From contig JAUYOG010000018.1 of the NCBI GenBank assembly GCA_030695945.1, positions 62,001 through 126,000 of the forward strand: a DNA stretch of 64,000 nt. Reading direction: 5' to 3'. Every line of letters begins with the position of its first letter. Within the stretch, counting starts at the first letter, position 1. The notes beneath the pieces were generated by a model, which made no database searches, had not been told where the DNA came from, and saw only the letters and a list, made by a program, of their open reading frames with translations. Source of the DNA: Ramlibacter sp. Its GTDB lineage: Bacteria; Pseudomonadota; Gammaproteobacteria; Burkholderiales; Burkholderiaceae_C. Below, one piece after another: positions 18,522 through 26,197 of this stretch. Both the position numbers and the translations under genes were made by a program.

Positions 18522-18559
18522 TCCTACAGCGCGGCAACCCCGGGACGAGCATAGTGAGC
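18522..18559 (+). promoter_or_regulatory. Stress-type promoter element upstream of the 84-residue protein
   Basis: TCCTACA (18522-18528), then 22 bases, then ATAGTGAGC (18551-18559), 42 bases before the start at 18602. The first box is perfect; the second is a weaker match to the shared element. Confidence 0.5.
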
Positions 18560-18601
18560 TCATGGGGGCCGTGCGCCCTGCCGACCGATCCGAGGACCAT
18601 C

Positions 18602-18856
18602 ATGCCCATCCGATTCAGCACCGAGGCCGCCAATGCCGACCACATGCGCAGGGAAGCCGAAACGGGCGCGCCCGAGGGCATGCCCGACGCCGTCGGCGCC
18701 GACGGCACGCCGCGCGACCGCGCCGACCCCAGCCTGCAGCGCGAGCCCAAAGGCGGCGCGGCCCCCACCGACCGGGACAGGGACACGGCTGCCAAGCCCG
18801 GAAAGGACATCAACGCACCGGGATTCGTCAAGGACAAGGACGCGGGCGAGCCTTAG
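18602..18856 (+). CDS. Small hydrophilic protein, unknown function
   Basis: This 84-residue protein begins MPIRFSTEAANADHMRREAE. It is very rich in Asp, Arg, Pro, Gly and Lys and has no hydrophobic segment, so it is probably disordered. GAGGACC lies before the ATG. It shares the upstream TCCTACA element with other small genes in this region. It converges on the small gene at 18863-19087, with six bases between stops. I do not recognise a family. Confidence 0.65.
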   Translation: MPIRFSTEAANADHMRREAETGAPEGMPDAVGADGTPRDRADPSLQREPKGGAAPTDRDRDTAAKPGKDINAPGFVKDKDAGEP

Positions 18857-18862
18857 GCTCGG

Positions 18863-19087
18863 TCATTTCCCGCGCTTGAGCCGCACGCGGCTGAATGCTT
18901 CGGCCCCGCCGCCTCCGCCGCCGTCCGCGAAATCGTGCGGATCCAACGGGTCGCGATCGGGCCGCTGGGGCGACTCGATCAGCTCGCTGGCGCTGTTTTC
19001 GCCGATATCGCTGGTCGCAGGCACGGAGGACGTCGGCCGGTCGCCGGTCTTGGCGCGCGTCGGGCTGGTGCTGCTTCGGGATGTCAT
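18863..19087 (-). CDS. Small hydrophilic Ser/Asp-rich protein, unknown function
   Basis: This 74-residue protein begins MTSRSSTSPTRAKTGDRPTS, has a run of six Gly near residue 57 and ends in a basic tail. There is no signal or membrane segment. The start at 19087 is supported by GGAG eight bases upstream and by a good copy of the shared promoter element at 19111-19146. Longer frames on this strand reach far upstream but cross that promoter, so the short form is preferred. Confidence 0.6.
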   Translation of the reverse strand: MTSRSSTSPTRAKTGDRPTSSVPATSDIGENSASELIESPQRPDRDPLDPHDFADGGGGGGAEAFSRVRLKRGK

Positions 19088-19110
19088 GGCAAGGCTCCGG
19101 ATGATCGGCT

Positions 19111-19146
19111 CAAGGATAGGCAAAGCCCGCTTGCGCGGGTGTCGGA
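19111..19146 (-). promoter_or_regulatory. Stress-type promoter element upstream of the 74-residue protein
   Basis: On the minus strand TCCGACA (19140-19146), exactly 20 bases, then CTATCCTTG (19111-19119), 23 bases before the start at 19087. Confidence 0.5.
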
Positions 19147-19189
19147 CGGGGCCGCGAGAACCGATGGGCTCCTGCGCGCTCCATTCCAC

Positions 19190-19669
19190 ATGATCCGTCT
19201 CGTCATCGCCGCCTTGGTGCCGACCATCGCCATGGCGGTCGCGTGGGCGCAGGGGCCCGATCCCCTGAAATCGGTGGAATGCAAAGTCGCCCTCGATGCG
19301 CTCGAGGGCGTGGTGGCCGAAAAGACGCAAGGCCCCGTGCGGGCGCAGCGTGTGGGGACCGCACGCCGGCACGCCGCGGACGCTTGCCTGGGCCGCAGCG
19401 ACGACAACCGGGTGCGCTCGGGTGCGCCCCAACCGGCCCAGGCCGTGCGCCCACCTGTCACCACGGCCACTCCCTCGGCGCCGTCGCTGCCGTCCGCCTC
19501 GCCGCCGCCGCCACCACCACTGGCCATCCCGCGCCCTACGGTCATCACCACCTGCGATCCCGCCGGCTGCTGGGACAGCGAAGGCCGGAGGCTCAACAAC
19601 ATGGGGCCGCTGCTGATGGGCCCGCGCGGCCCGTGCACCGTGCAGGGCGGCGTGGCCACCTGCCCATGA
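19190..19669 (+). CDS. Secreted Pro-rich protein, unknown function
   Basis: This 159-residue protein opens with a signal peptide (MIRLVIAALVPTIAMAVAWA, cleavage near AWAQG). A short helical segment with one Cys (VECKVALDALEGVVAE) and a long Pro/Ala/Thr-rich linker (about residues 85-112) follow. The C-terminal domain holds three cysteines, TTCDPAGCWDSEG and GPCTVQGG, which probably form disulfides. I do not recognise the family. The ATG at 19190 is chosen because the signal peptide begins there; no strong binding site is visible. Confidence 0.7.
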   Translation: MIRLVIAALVPTIAMAVAWAQGPDPLKSVECKVALDALEGVVAEKTQGPVRAQRVGTARRHAADACLGRSDDNRVRSGAPQPAQAVRPPVTTATPSAPSLPSASPPPPPPLAIPRPTVITTCDPAGCWDSEGRRLNNMGPLLMGPRGPCTVQGGVATCP

Positions 19670-19786
19670 CGAGGCTCCAGCACAACCGGTAACGGGTGGA
19701 CACAGCACGGACATGCACCCGACACGTGACGGTCGCCCAATGAACAGCATGCGGGCCGGTGCGCCCGCGCCAAGAAAGGACACTGC

Positions 19787-20134
19787 ATGAACAAGCTCCT
19801 ATGGCCCCTGGCGGGCGCCGGGCTGCTCGCGCTGACGGGCTGCGTCGGCTACGGCGGCGGAACCTACGGCGCCGGCGGCGTCTATTACGACAACTCGCCG
19901 TACTACGGCGGCTCCTACTACGGAACGCCCTACGGCTCTCCGTCCTACGGCTACGGTGCCGTGGTGATCGAGCAACGTCCCACGTACGGCTACGGCGGAA
20001 CGACCTATTACCGTCACCGGGGCAGGCGAGACCTCGACCGCGACGGCGTGGCGAACCGTTACGACCGCGACCGCGACGGCGACGGCGTTTCCAATCGCCG
20101 CGACGCGTACCCGAGTGACCCGCGCCGCCGCTGA
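19787..20134 (+). CDS. Gly/Tyr-rich lipoprotein with calcium-binding-type repeats
   Basis: This 115-residue protein has a lipobox (LLALTGC), so it is probably lipid-anchored. Residues 23-80 are rich in Gly and Tyr (YYDNSPYYGGSYYG). The C terminus carries thrombospondin type 3-like Asp repeats (DLDRDGVANRYDRDRDGDGV), which in other proteins bind calcium. AAGGACACTGC precedes the ATG, and a strong terminator follows at 20145-20167, so it is a single-gene unit. Specific function unknown. Confidence 0.8.
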   Translation: MNKLLWPLAGAGLLALTGCVGYGGGTYGAGGVYYDNSPYYGGSYYGTPYGSPSYGYGAVVIEQRPTYGYGGTTYYRHRGRRDLDRDGVANRYDRDRDGDGVSNRRDAYPSDPRRR

Positions 20135-20144
20135 CCCTGCATCG

Positions 20145-20167
20145 AGGCCCCATCCGGGGCCTTTTTT
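20145..20167 (+). terminator. Rho-independent terminator after the Gly/Tyr-rich lipoprotein
   Basis: AGGCCCC, a four-base loop, GGGGCCT, then five T. Perfect seven-base stem, eleven bases after the stop codon. Confidence 0.88.
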
Positions 20168-20235
20168 CTGCGCTTGACCGGCCCCGTCGCCGCTGGCACA
20201 CTCCACCCCTTTCCAACCCACCACAGGAGACAGTC

Positions 20236-20300
20236 ATGGATAGATTCGCCCTTGCCCTCCTGTCGGCCGCCTGAGCCCCTTCGCGCTCACCTTCCTGTAA
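20236..20300 (+). pseudogene. Tiny frame with good start signals, possibly frameshifted
   Basis: An AGGAGACAGTC binding site precedes an ATG at 20236 that encodes only 12 residues (MDRFALALLSAA) before TGA at 20272-20274. One added base near 20270 would extend it to a hydrophobic peptide ending at TAA 20298-20300. It may be a decayed membrane peptide, a leader peptide for the GTPase gene that begins at 20429, or chance. The rest of the 294-base gap to that gene shows nothing else clear. Confidence 0.3.
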
Positions 20301-20428
20301 TCCAGGTCCGTTGATTCGCCCGCGTCCCACGCGGCCGGCCCCCTTATTCGCTTTTCGTGCCGTGCGCGCCCTGCGTGCACGGCTGTGCCCGCGCACGCGC
20401 GGACGAAGACCTGGAACACCCGAAGATC

Positions 20429-21499
20429 ATGATCGACATCCATTTCGAGAAGCTGCGTCCCATCGGCTTGACGCAGTACATCGCCAATCAGCTCTACACA
20501 TTGAAGGAGGAACCCGCCGCGGACGCGCGGCTGATGCGCATCGTCGATGCGCAGCGGGACTGGTACGGCCTGTGGGGCGGCCAGGACGAATCGCGCGCGC
20601 GGGCATTGCCGCGGCTGTTGCACATCGCGCAGGCGGAAGACTCGGCGCTCACGGTGGGCGATTGGGTGCTGGTTGAAACGCACGAGAACGACGAACATTG
20701 GATCGTCGCGCGGCTGCCCCCCGTCACCCAGATCGCGCGCCGCGCCAACGACGGCCGGCGCCAGCCGCTGGCCAGCAACGTCGACACCGCCTTGCTGGTG
20801 ATGGGCCTGGACAGCGACTTCAACCCGCGCCGCATGGAGCGCTACATCGCCATGGTGCAGGCGAGCGGTGTCGCGCCTGTCGTCGTTCTCACCAAGGCCG
20901 ACATCGGCACGGACGTGGCGGAGCGGGAACTGCAGTTGCGGCACCGCCTGCCGCCCACCGTCCCTGTCGTCGCGCTGAATGCGCTGAGCGAAGATGCGGT
21001 CGCGGCTTTGGGGCCCTGGCTCACCGAGGGACAGACACTGGTATTGCTGGGATCCTCGGGCGCCGGCAAGTCCACGCTGACCAACACACTGATGCGCGAG
21101 CCGCAGCAACTGACGGGCGGCGTGCGCAAGGGCGACGGCCGCGGGCGGCACACCACCACCTCACGCTCGCTCCACCAGTGTCCCGGCGGGGCCTGCATCA
21201 TCGACACGCCCGGGCTGAGGACCTGGCGAGCCGACGCCGATCAGGAAGCGCTGGCCGCGACTTTCGATGACATCGAGGCCTTCGCGGCGCGATGCCAGTT
21301 CCGCGATTGCCGCCACGAGGGCGAGCCCGGGTGCGCCGTGCGCGCGCACGTCGAGCCGGACCGCCTGCTCAACTATCACAAATTGTTGCGAGATGCCCGG
21401 CGCGGGCAGCAGAGCCCGCTGGAGCGCATTGCCCAGCGCCAGAAATGGAAACGTCTGGGCAAGGCGGGGAGCCTGCGCCTGCGGGAGAAGCGCGGTTGA
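20429..21499 (+). CDS. rsgA: RsgA-type ribosome small subunit-dependent GTPase
   Basis: This 356-residue protein shows the circularly permuted GTPase order of RsgA/YjeQ: an N-terminal OB-like region, then TKAD (G4), then the P-loop GSSGAGKSTLTN (G1), a Thr-rich switch region and DTPG (G3). It ends with a zinc finger (CQFRDCRHEGEPGCAV). RsgA helps mature the 30S subunit. The sequence resembles the second RsgA-like paralogue often found in proteobacteria rather than the copy next to orn; that distinction is from memory. The ATG at 20429 is used; longer frames add a Cys/Arg-rich leader that is not family-like. DUF2059 follows 18 bases downstream. Confidence 0.88.
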   Translation: MIDIHFEKLRPIGLTQYIANQLYTLKEEPAADARLMRIVDAQRDWYGLWGGQDESRARALPRLLHIAQAEDSALTVGDWVLVETHENDEHWIVARLPPVTQIARRANDGRRQPLASNVDTALLVMGLDSDFNPRRMERYIAMVQASGVAPVVVLTKADIGTDVAERELQLRHRLPPTVPVVALNALSEDAVAALGPWLTEGQTLVLLGSSGAGKSTLTNTLMREPQQLTGGVRKGDGRGRHTTTSRSLHQCPGGACIIDTPGLRTWRADADQEALAATFDDIEAFAARCQFRDCRHEGEPGCAVRAHVEPDRLLNYHKLLRDARRGQQSPLERIAQRQKWKRLGKAGSLRLREKRG

Positions 21500-21517
21500 C
21501 AGCCGTTAAGATGGCCC

Positions 21518-22108
21518 ATGTTCAAGAAATCCATCCTCATCATTGCCCTCGCCCTGGCCGGCGCGACCGGCGTCCAGGCCCAATCCACACCCGCGAAGAA
21601 GGAACTCGTGGGCCGCATCCTGAAGCTGCAGCAACCGAGCATCGAAGCCATGGCGCGCTCCCTCGTGGAGCAGCCCGCCCTGGAATTGCTCAGCAACGCG
21701 GCCGGTGCGATGCCCAATCGGGTCGCCAAGGACAAGCAGGAAGCGGTCGCCAAGGAAATCCAGGGCGACGTGGAGAAGTACCTCGCGGACACCGTGCCGC
21801 TGGTCCAGGCTCGGGCGGTGAAGCTCGGGCCCACGAGCATCGGCACGCTGCTGGAAGAGAAATTCACCGAGGACGAACTCAAGCAAGTGGTCACGCTGCT
21901 CGAGTCGCCGGTGTTCGCCAAATTCCAGCGCATGGGCGACGACATGCAGAAGGTGCTGGTCGACAAGGTGGTCGCCGACACGCGCGCCACCGTCGAGCCC
22001 AAGGTCCGCTCGCTGGAACAGGCGGTGGCGAAGCGCCTGGGAGTGACTTCGGCACCGCCGGCGGCAGGCGCCGCGCCGCGCGCGCCCGCCAAGCCGGCGA
22101 GCAAATAG
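21518..22108 (+). CDS. Exported DUF2059 protein
   Basis: This 196-residue protein has a signal peptide (MFKKSILIIALALAGATG, cleavage near VQAQS) and a mainly helical mature part. The DUF2059 pattern is FTEDELKQVVTLLESPVFAKF. The last 25 residues are Ala/Pro-rich. Location should be periplasmic; function is unknown. It lies 18 bases after rsgA and may be co-transcribed with it. Confidence 0.85.
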   Translation: MFKKSILIIALALAGATGVQAQSTPAKKELVGRILKLQQPSIEAMARSLVEQPALELLSNAAGAMPNRVAKDKQEAVAKEIQGDVEKYLADTVPLVQARAVKLGPTSIGTLLEEKFTEDELKQVVTLLESPVFAKFQRMGDDMQKVLVDKVVADTRATVEPKVRSLEQAVAKRLGVTSAPPAAGAAPRAPAKPASK

Positions 22109-22119
22109 GCAAGGCGCCG

Positions 22120-22299
22120 TCAGCGCGCTTGCCGCAGGAAGCGCCGCACGTTGTCGGGGTCGGGACCCACGCTCTCGACCGCGTGGCGCAATTCCTGTTC
22201 GCTGCAATGGAGCCAACGGGTCCAGTTGCGGCGCTCCCACTCGTGTTCCAGGCTGACGACTTCGCCGTCACTGCCTTGCCTGCCATGGTCTTCGGACAT
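22120..22299 (-). CDS. DUF3606-like small protein
   Basis: This 59-residue protein fits the DUF3606 pattern: EVVSLEHEWERRNWTRWLHC, then EQELRHAVESVGPDPDNVRRFL. The second of two adjacent ATGs (22299) is chosen because AAGGAGG lies just before the first one, which would be too close. A TCCTACA box lies upstream on the minus strand at 22399-22405, about 100 bases from the start, without a good -10 partner. It converges on the DUF2059 gene. Function unknown. Confidence 0.65.
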   Translation of the reverse strand: MSEDHGRQGSDGEVVSLEHEWERRNWTRWLHCSEQELRHAVESVGPDPDNVRRFLRQAR

Positions 22300-22410
22300 C
22301 ATGCCTCCTTGAGAGTCATGACGCAACGGTAGCCCCGGCGCCATCAGGCACGCGCCGGAGAAGAGGTCTCGTGGCCGTGCGAAAACGGGGATGGCGGCTG
22401 TAGGACGGGG

Positions 22411-24549
22411 TCAGTTCGCGCTGGCCAGGCCCACGCGGTTGCCGAATTCGTAGCAGGCCGCCTCGAAGCTGCGGATCTCGAACAGGGCTTCCCGCAGGCT
22501 CATCTCGCCCGCGTCCATCAGCTTGCCCGCCAGGTGTTCGGTCAAGGGCTTCAGGCGCGCCAGCACCGCCTTGGTTTCGCCATAGAGCTTCTCGCTCTGC
22601 GCTTCCATGATGCCGCGCGTTTCCTCGTCGAGGTTGCGGCTCGCGCCATGGCCGTCGTTGGACAGCGCGCCGAAATTCAGGCGCGTCTTGCGATACATGC
22701 CCATTTCGGCCACCGCGTGGTGCAGCAGCTTGGTCACGCGAGTGATGTCGTTATGCGCGCCGTTGGTGGTGCCCTGCTCGCCGAAGAACAGCTCCTCGTT
22801 GGCCATCCCGCCCAGCAACACGCGCACGTCGTGCTCGATGTCGCCCTTTGTCTTGAGCAGGTTCGCGCCCTGCTTGTGGAACACGAAGCCCAGCGCGTTG
22901 TTGCGCGGGTTGGCCTTGAGCGAGATCTTGATCGTCTTCATCTCGGAGAGGATCTTCTCCCAGTCGCCGCCGGCCTCCTTGCGCTCCCGCTCGAAGTCCA
23001 CGAGGAAGTGGCCCCACTCGTGGATGGCGATGATGCGCCGGTCCCTCTCCCGCTCCTTCGTGGTGTTCGAATTGACGTTGCCGACCAGGACGCGCTCTGC
23101 CGCCTGCATCAGCGTCTCGGCGCCGATCATGTCGCCGTTCTGCACGGCGCTGATGCCGGCCTGGTTGACGATGGTCTCCAGGTCGGCGGGGCTGCGGCCC
23201 TCCGTGACTTCCACCAGGTGGCGCAGGTCCATGTCCGGCAGCACCTTGTCGGCGCGCTGGTCGAGGTAATGGCCGATGATGGCCAGGCGCTCTTCCTTGT
23301 TGGGCATGCGGAAATCCACCTTCATCTGGAACCGGCGCAGCATCGCCTCGTCCATCTGCATGGATTCGCTGTTGAAGTTGGACGCGACGATCCAGATGAT
23401 CTCGGCTTCGCTCTTGGTGCGCACGCCGTCGAGGATGGCCAGCAGCGAGTTCTGCGTGTCGTCATCGAACTTGCGGTGCCCGCCGCGCTTCATGAACAGG
23501 TCCTGCGCTTCGTCCAGGAAGACGATGCAGCGCCGGCGCCGCTTGGCCATGGAAGCGATCCGGCCCAGCGTGTTGGAGCCGCCGGCCACGTAGCCGGTCT
23601 CCAGGTTCGCGGCCGAGTGGAACAGGATGGGCAGGTTCAGCTCCTTGGCCAGGTAACTGGCCAGCTTTGTCTTGCCGGTACCTGCCGGGCCGCTGAACAT
23701 CACGTTGAACGGCTTGCTGATCCCGTACTCGGCGTATTCCGCGCGGCGCTGGTACTGGTCCTTGATCTGCGCCACTTCGGACTTGATGTCGTCCATGCCG
23801 ACCAGGTCGTCGATCGAGCCGTGGATTTGCGCCGGCTCCAGGAACTTGAGCGACTTGAACTGGCCCTTGAGCTGGAAAAACAGGAAGCCCAGCAGGCCCA
23901 GCGTCAGCGTGGCCGACAGCACGCCGCTCACTCCCGCTTTCCAGCCATCCTTCTCGGACTGCGGCCGCGCGCCGGCGAAGCGGTTGTCCAGCCGCTCGAG
24001 CATCTCGACGCTGGACTTGTCCAGGTCCGCCCGCGGCACGAAGGCCAGCTTGCCGCCCCAGGGCGCCGCCACGGCCTTGTCCGCGAAAATCTTGGTTTCC
24101 ATGTCGCTGGGGTAATAGGCGTACTGCTTGCCCTGCGACTCGATCAGGACGATGCGTTCGGAGACGTTCCACATCAGCGGCTTGTAGATCACGGTGATCT
24201 GGTCCACCTTGTTGCCGTCGAGGAAGCTCAGCACCGAGCCGGTGCCGAACACAACCGGCAGCTTCGGGTTGAAGCTCCATGTCACCGCACCGGCGGGTTC
24301 GGCGGCGCTCATCGACTTCACTTGCTCGGCCACGGCCGCCTGCCTCTGCATCAGCAGGGCGGAATAGATGGCGCTGGCGGGGATGAGCAACGCCATCGCG
24401 ATGACCATGACCTTGACAGCGGTGGACTGGATGACGAACCAGTCCTGCAGCCGGGCGGCCGCCTTCTTCAGCGACTGCGTGGGGCCGCTGGGCGGCGCCC
24501 CCTCCGCGGCCTGGGCGGTGGGTTGCGAACTCGGCGAGAGATCGGACAT
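22411..24549 (-). CDS. Divergent FtsH-like membrane AAA+ protease
   Basis: This 712-residue protein has two membrane segments (about residues 46-67 and 208-228) flanking a periplasmic region. An AAA+ module follows with Walker A GPAGTGKT (near 286) and Walker B CIVFLDEAQD, then a zinc-protease domain with HEWGH. The third zinc ligand region (NGAHNDITRVTKL) is conserved. It differs from canonical FtsH: Walker B lacks the usual FIDEID, the second region of homology reads DEAMLRRFQ rather than DPALLRPGRFD, and the substrate pore motif is not obvious. A housekeeping FtsH is therefore expected elsewhere. It stands alone, with a gap of about 550 bases upstream. Confidence 0.88.
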   Translation of the reverse strand: MSDLSPSSQPTAQAAEGAPPSGPTQSLKKAAARLQDWFVIQSTAVKVMVIAMALLIPASAIYSALLMQRQAAVAEQVKSMSAAEPAGAVTWSFNPKLPVVFGTGSVLSFLDGNKVDQITVIYKPLMWNVSERIVLIESQGKQYAYYPSDMETKIFADKAVAAPWGGKLAFVPRADLDKSSVEMLERLDNRFAGARPQSEKDGWKAGVSGVLSATLTLGLLGFLFFQLKGQFKSLKFLEPAQIHGSIDDLVGMDDIKSEVAQIKDQYQRRAEYAEYGISKPFNVMFSGPAGTGKTKLASYLAKELNLPILFHSAANLETGYVAGGSNTLGRIASMAKRRRRCIVFLDEAQDLFMKRGGHRKFDDDTQNSLLAILDGVRTKSEAEIIWIVASNFNSESMQMDEAMLRRFQMKVDFRMPNKEERLAIIGHYLDQRADKVLPDMDLRHLVEVTEGRSPADLETIVNQAGISAVQNGDMIGAETLMQAAERVLVGNVNSNTTKERERDRRIIAIHEWGHFLVDFERERKEAGGDWEKILSEMKTIKISLKANPRNNALGFVFHKQGANLLKTKGDIEHDVRVLLGGMANEELFFGEQGTTNGAHNDITRVTKLLHHAVAEMGMYRKTRLNFGALSNDGHGASRNLDEETRGIMEAQSEKLYGETKAVLARLKPLTEHLAGKLMDAGEMSLREALFEIRSFEAACYEFGNRVGLASAN

Positions 24550-25102
24550 GCTGCTCTTTCGTGACGGGAGCGCCCGGCCATGTCCGGTACGGGACGAGCC
24601 TTCGAGCGCTGCTCAAACTGGAATTTTCGAAATCGGGAAGCTCGTCCGGCGGGGTGCCGCGGCTTAGGTGTTGTTGCTCTTACCGCTCACATGGAATCTC
24701 ACGCCGGGCTTGAACCTCTTGTCAGTGCAATCCTACAGAGACATCGCTGCCCAAGCTAGTGGCAGGGCTATCCAGATGCCGGCGATGTCACCCCGCGTGA
24801 CAAATTCACGAGTTTTTCGCGGCCACGTGAAGGCGATGCGCCGAAGCAGGGGCGTCCTGCGGAATGGCTGGGCTGACGGGGAGTACCCCTGGGACGGACA
24901 TCGTGCGGCAACGACTGTGTGAACTGCAACCGGATGTGTTCGTAGGACAACTGCCATTTATCGATCTGCCAGCGGAACCCTCGCGGCCAGCGCCGCTCCA
25001 ACACCGTGGCCGGGTTTTCTTCAAGTTTCTTCCCCCGGCCCTTCAATCCCTCGGGCCGAAATCCGGGGGATTTTTTCTGGACGAGACGATCCGCGGCGGC
25101 GG
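24550..25102. other. Gap of about 550 bases with an orphan promoter-like box and a weak terminator
   Basis: No convincing gene is visible. On the plus strand TCCTACA (24731-24737) is followed after 18 bases by CTAGTGG (24756-24762), a member of the shared element with shorter spacing. Further along, hairpins CGGCCC/GGGCCG (25036-25058) and AAATCC-GGG-GGATTT with a T run (25059-25076) look terminator-like. A plus-strand transcript of about 300 bases (a small RNA or an unrecognised short gene) is possible. Short open frames in both directions here show no family-like sequence. Confidence 0.4.
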
Positions 25103-25462
25103 TTACTGAAGGCTGAGCCAGTTAATGGCGTCGCGCTCTGCGCCGAAGAGTGCGATATCGGGGCAGTGCCCGATGCTCGGCGGGGCACGCTCGTCGTCGA
25201 CCAGCTCGGGCGTGGCCACCAGTACCACCTTGATCTTCGGCGCCAGCGCCCGGCGCAGCCGGTCGCAGATCAGGAATTTGCCTTCCGCCCCTGGCGGCGT
25301 GTCCACGCGGCGCAGGTCGATCAAAACGTGATCCTGCCGCAGGCGGGCCGCCGCTGCCTTGACCATATAGGCGAGTTTCAGGGCATCGCCGTTGCGCCAG
25401 CGCCCTTCGACTTCGAAGCGCATCAGGACACCGTCGAGACGGGAAGCAACTACAAGATTCAT
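25103..25462 (-). CDS. STAS-like small protein
   Basis: This 119-residue protein has an alternating strand-helix pattern like STAS/SpoIIAA-type domains: LMRFEVEGRWRNGDALKLAY, then DHVLIDLRRVDTPP and KIKVVLVATPEL. The end FGAERDAINWLSL is also typical of STAS-like proteins. An ATG at 25462 is chosen because the earlier part of the frame is Arg/Pro-rich noise. The binding site is weak. Function unknown; partner-switching regulation is one possibility by fold only. Confidence 0.5.
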   Translation of the reverse strand: MNLVVASRLDGVLMRFEVEGRWRNGDALKLAYMVKAAAARLRQDHVLIDLRRVDTPPGAEGKFLICDRLRRALAPKIKVVLVATPELVDDERAPPSIGHCPDIALFGAERDAINWLSLQ

Positions 25463-25654
25463 CAGCTCTGCCACAGGTTGGGGTACCGGGCGAGAGTGCC
25501 ACAGCCAGTTGTACCCGGGCGGATACAAGCGCATCAGTAGTAGCCAACAGTGACTGCCGTGCCTCCGGCGGATCGCGCCCGGCCTCCCCAGCGAAGACCG
25601 CGGCGGCTGGCTCAACCGACGGAGGGGAAACCGGCCGGTGCGGGCCAGATCACG

Positions 25655-25996
25655 TCAGCGCCGGGGCCACCACTGGCGAACATCACCCGAATCATTGGCG
25701 ACCAGGACGTAGTCCCCGCCCAGCTGGACCCAGTGGTAGCCCCGCGGGGGAGCGGTCAGCCCGTGGCGGCGCCAGTCATCCACCGCGTAATTGTTGCCGC
25801 GGTATTGAGGGGACAGCCGGTCCCGGTGGCCGCGCAGCAAATAGCCTTGTTCGCGCAGTATCTGCCGCTGCTGCCGGTTGACCTGGCGCCGGGCCTCTTC
25901 CTGCGCCACCGGGTCGCCGTCGCCCTGGGCGAAGGCCGGCCCGCCAAGGCCCAGAAGCGCGGCCATCAGGGCCGAAAAGAATGCGTGGTGTTTCAT
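25655..25996 (-). CDS. RcnB family periplasmic protein
   Basis: This 113-residue protein has a signal peptide (MKHHAFFSALMAALLGLGG, cleavage near AFAQG), a charged Gln/Arg-rich linker, and the RcnB-type end (LTAPPRGYHWVQLGGDYVLV). RcnB in E. coli is a periplasmic protein linked to nickel/cobalt homeostasis; many homologues have no known metal role. The ATG at 25996 follows GGAG at seven bases. A TCCTACA box lies upstream at 26064-26070 on the same strand, with only a weak -10 partner. Confidence 0.85.
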   Translation of the reverse strand: MKHHAFFSALMAALLGLGGPAFAQGDGDPVAQEEARRQVNRQQRQILREQGYLLRGHRDRLSPQYRGNNYAVDDWRRHGLTAPPRGYHWVQLGGDYVLVANDSGDVRQWWPRR

Positions 25997-26137
25997 GTTG
26001 AGCTCCATTGGATTGGCCGAGTTGCCCCGGCCATCACGTAACGGGCCGGGCCTGCTTCTCAAGTGTAGGACGTGGCCGCGACTCGCGGGGCCCAGCGCTG
26101 GCGACGGTCGCAATGGAGTCGAACGGGTGCGCGGTTT

Positions 26138-26173
26138 TCCTACAAGAACCCCGACATCGCGGTTCTAGACTGG
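26138..26173 (+). promoter_or_regulatory. Stress-type promoter element upstream of the DUF2231 gene
   Basis: TCCTACA (26138-26144), exactly 20 bases, then CTAGACTGG (26165-26173), 24 bases before the start at 26198. One of the best copies of the shared element. Confidence 0.6.
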
Positions 26174-26197
26174 ATTGCACGACCCCCGAGGTGAAAC

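Noticed and set aside
24768-25046. 92-codon minus-strand frame in the gap after the FtsH-like gene
   Set aside because: No ribosome binding site and no recognisable fold; composition is atypical but not family-like.
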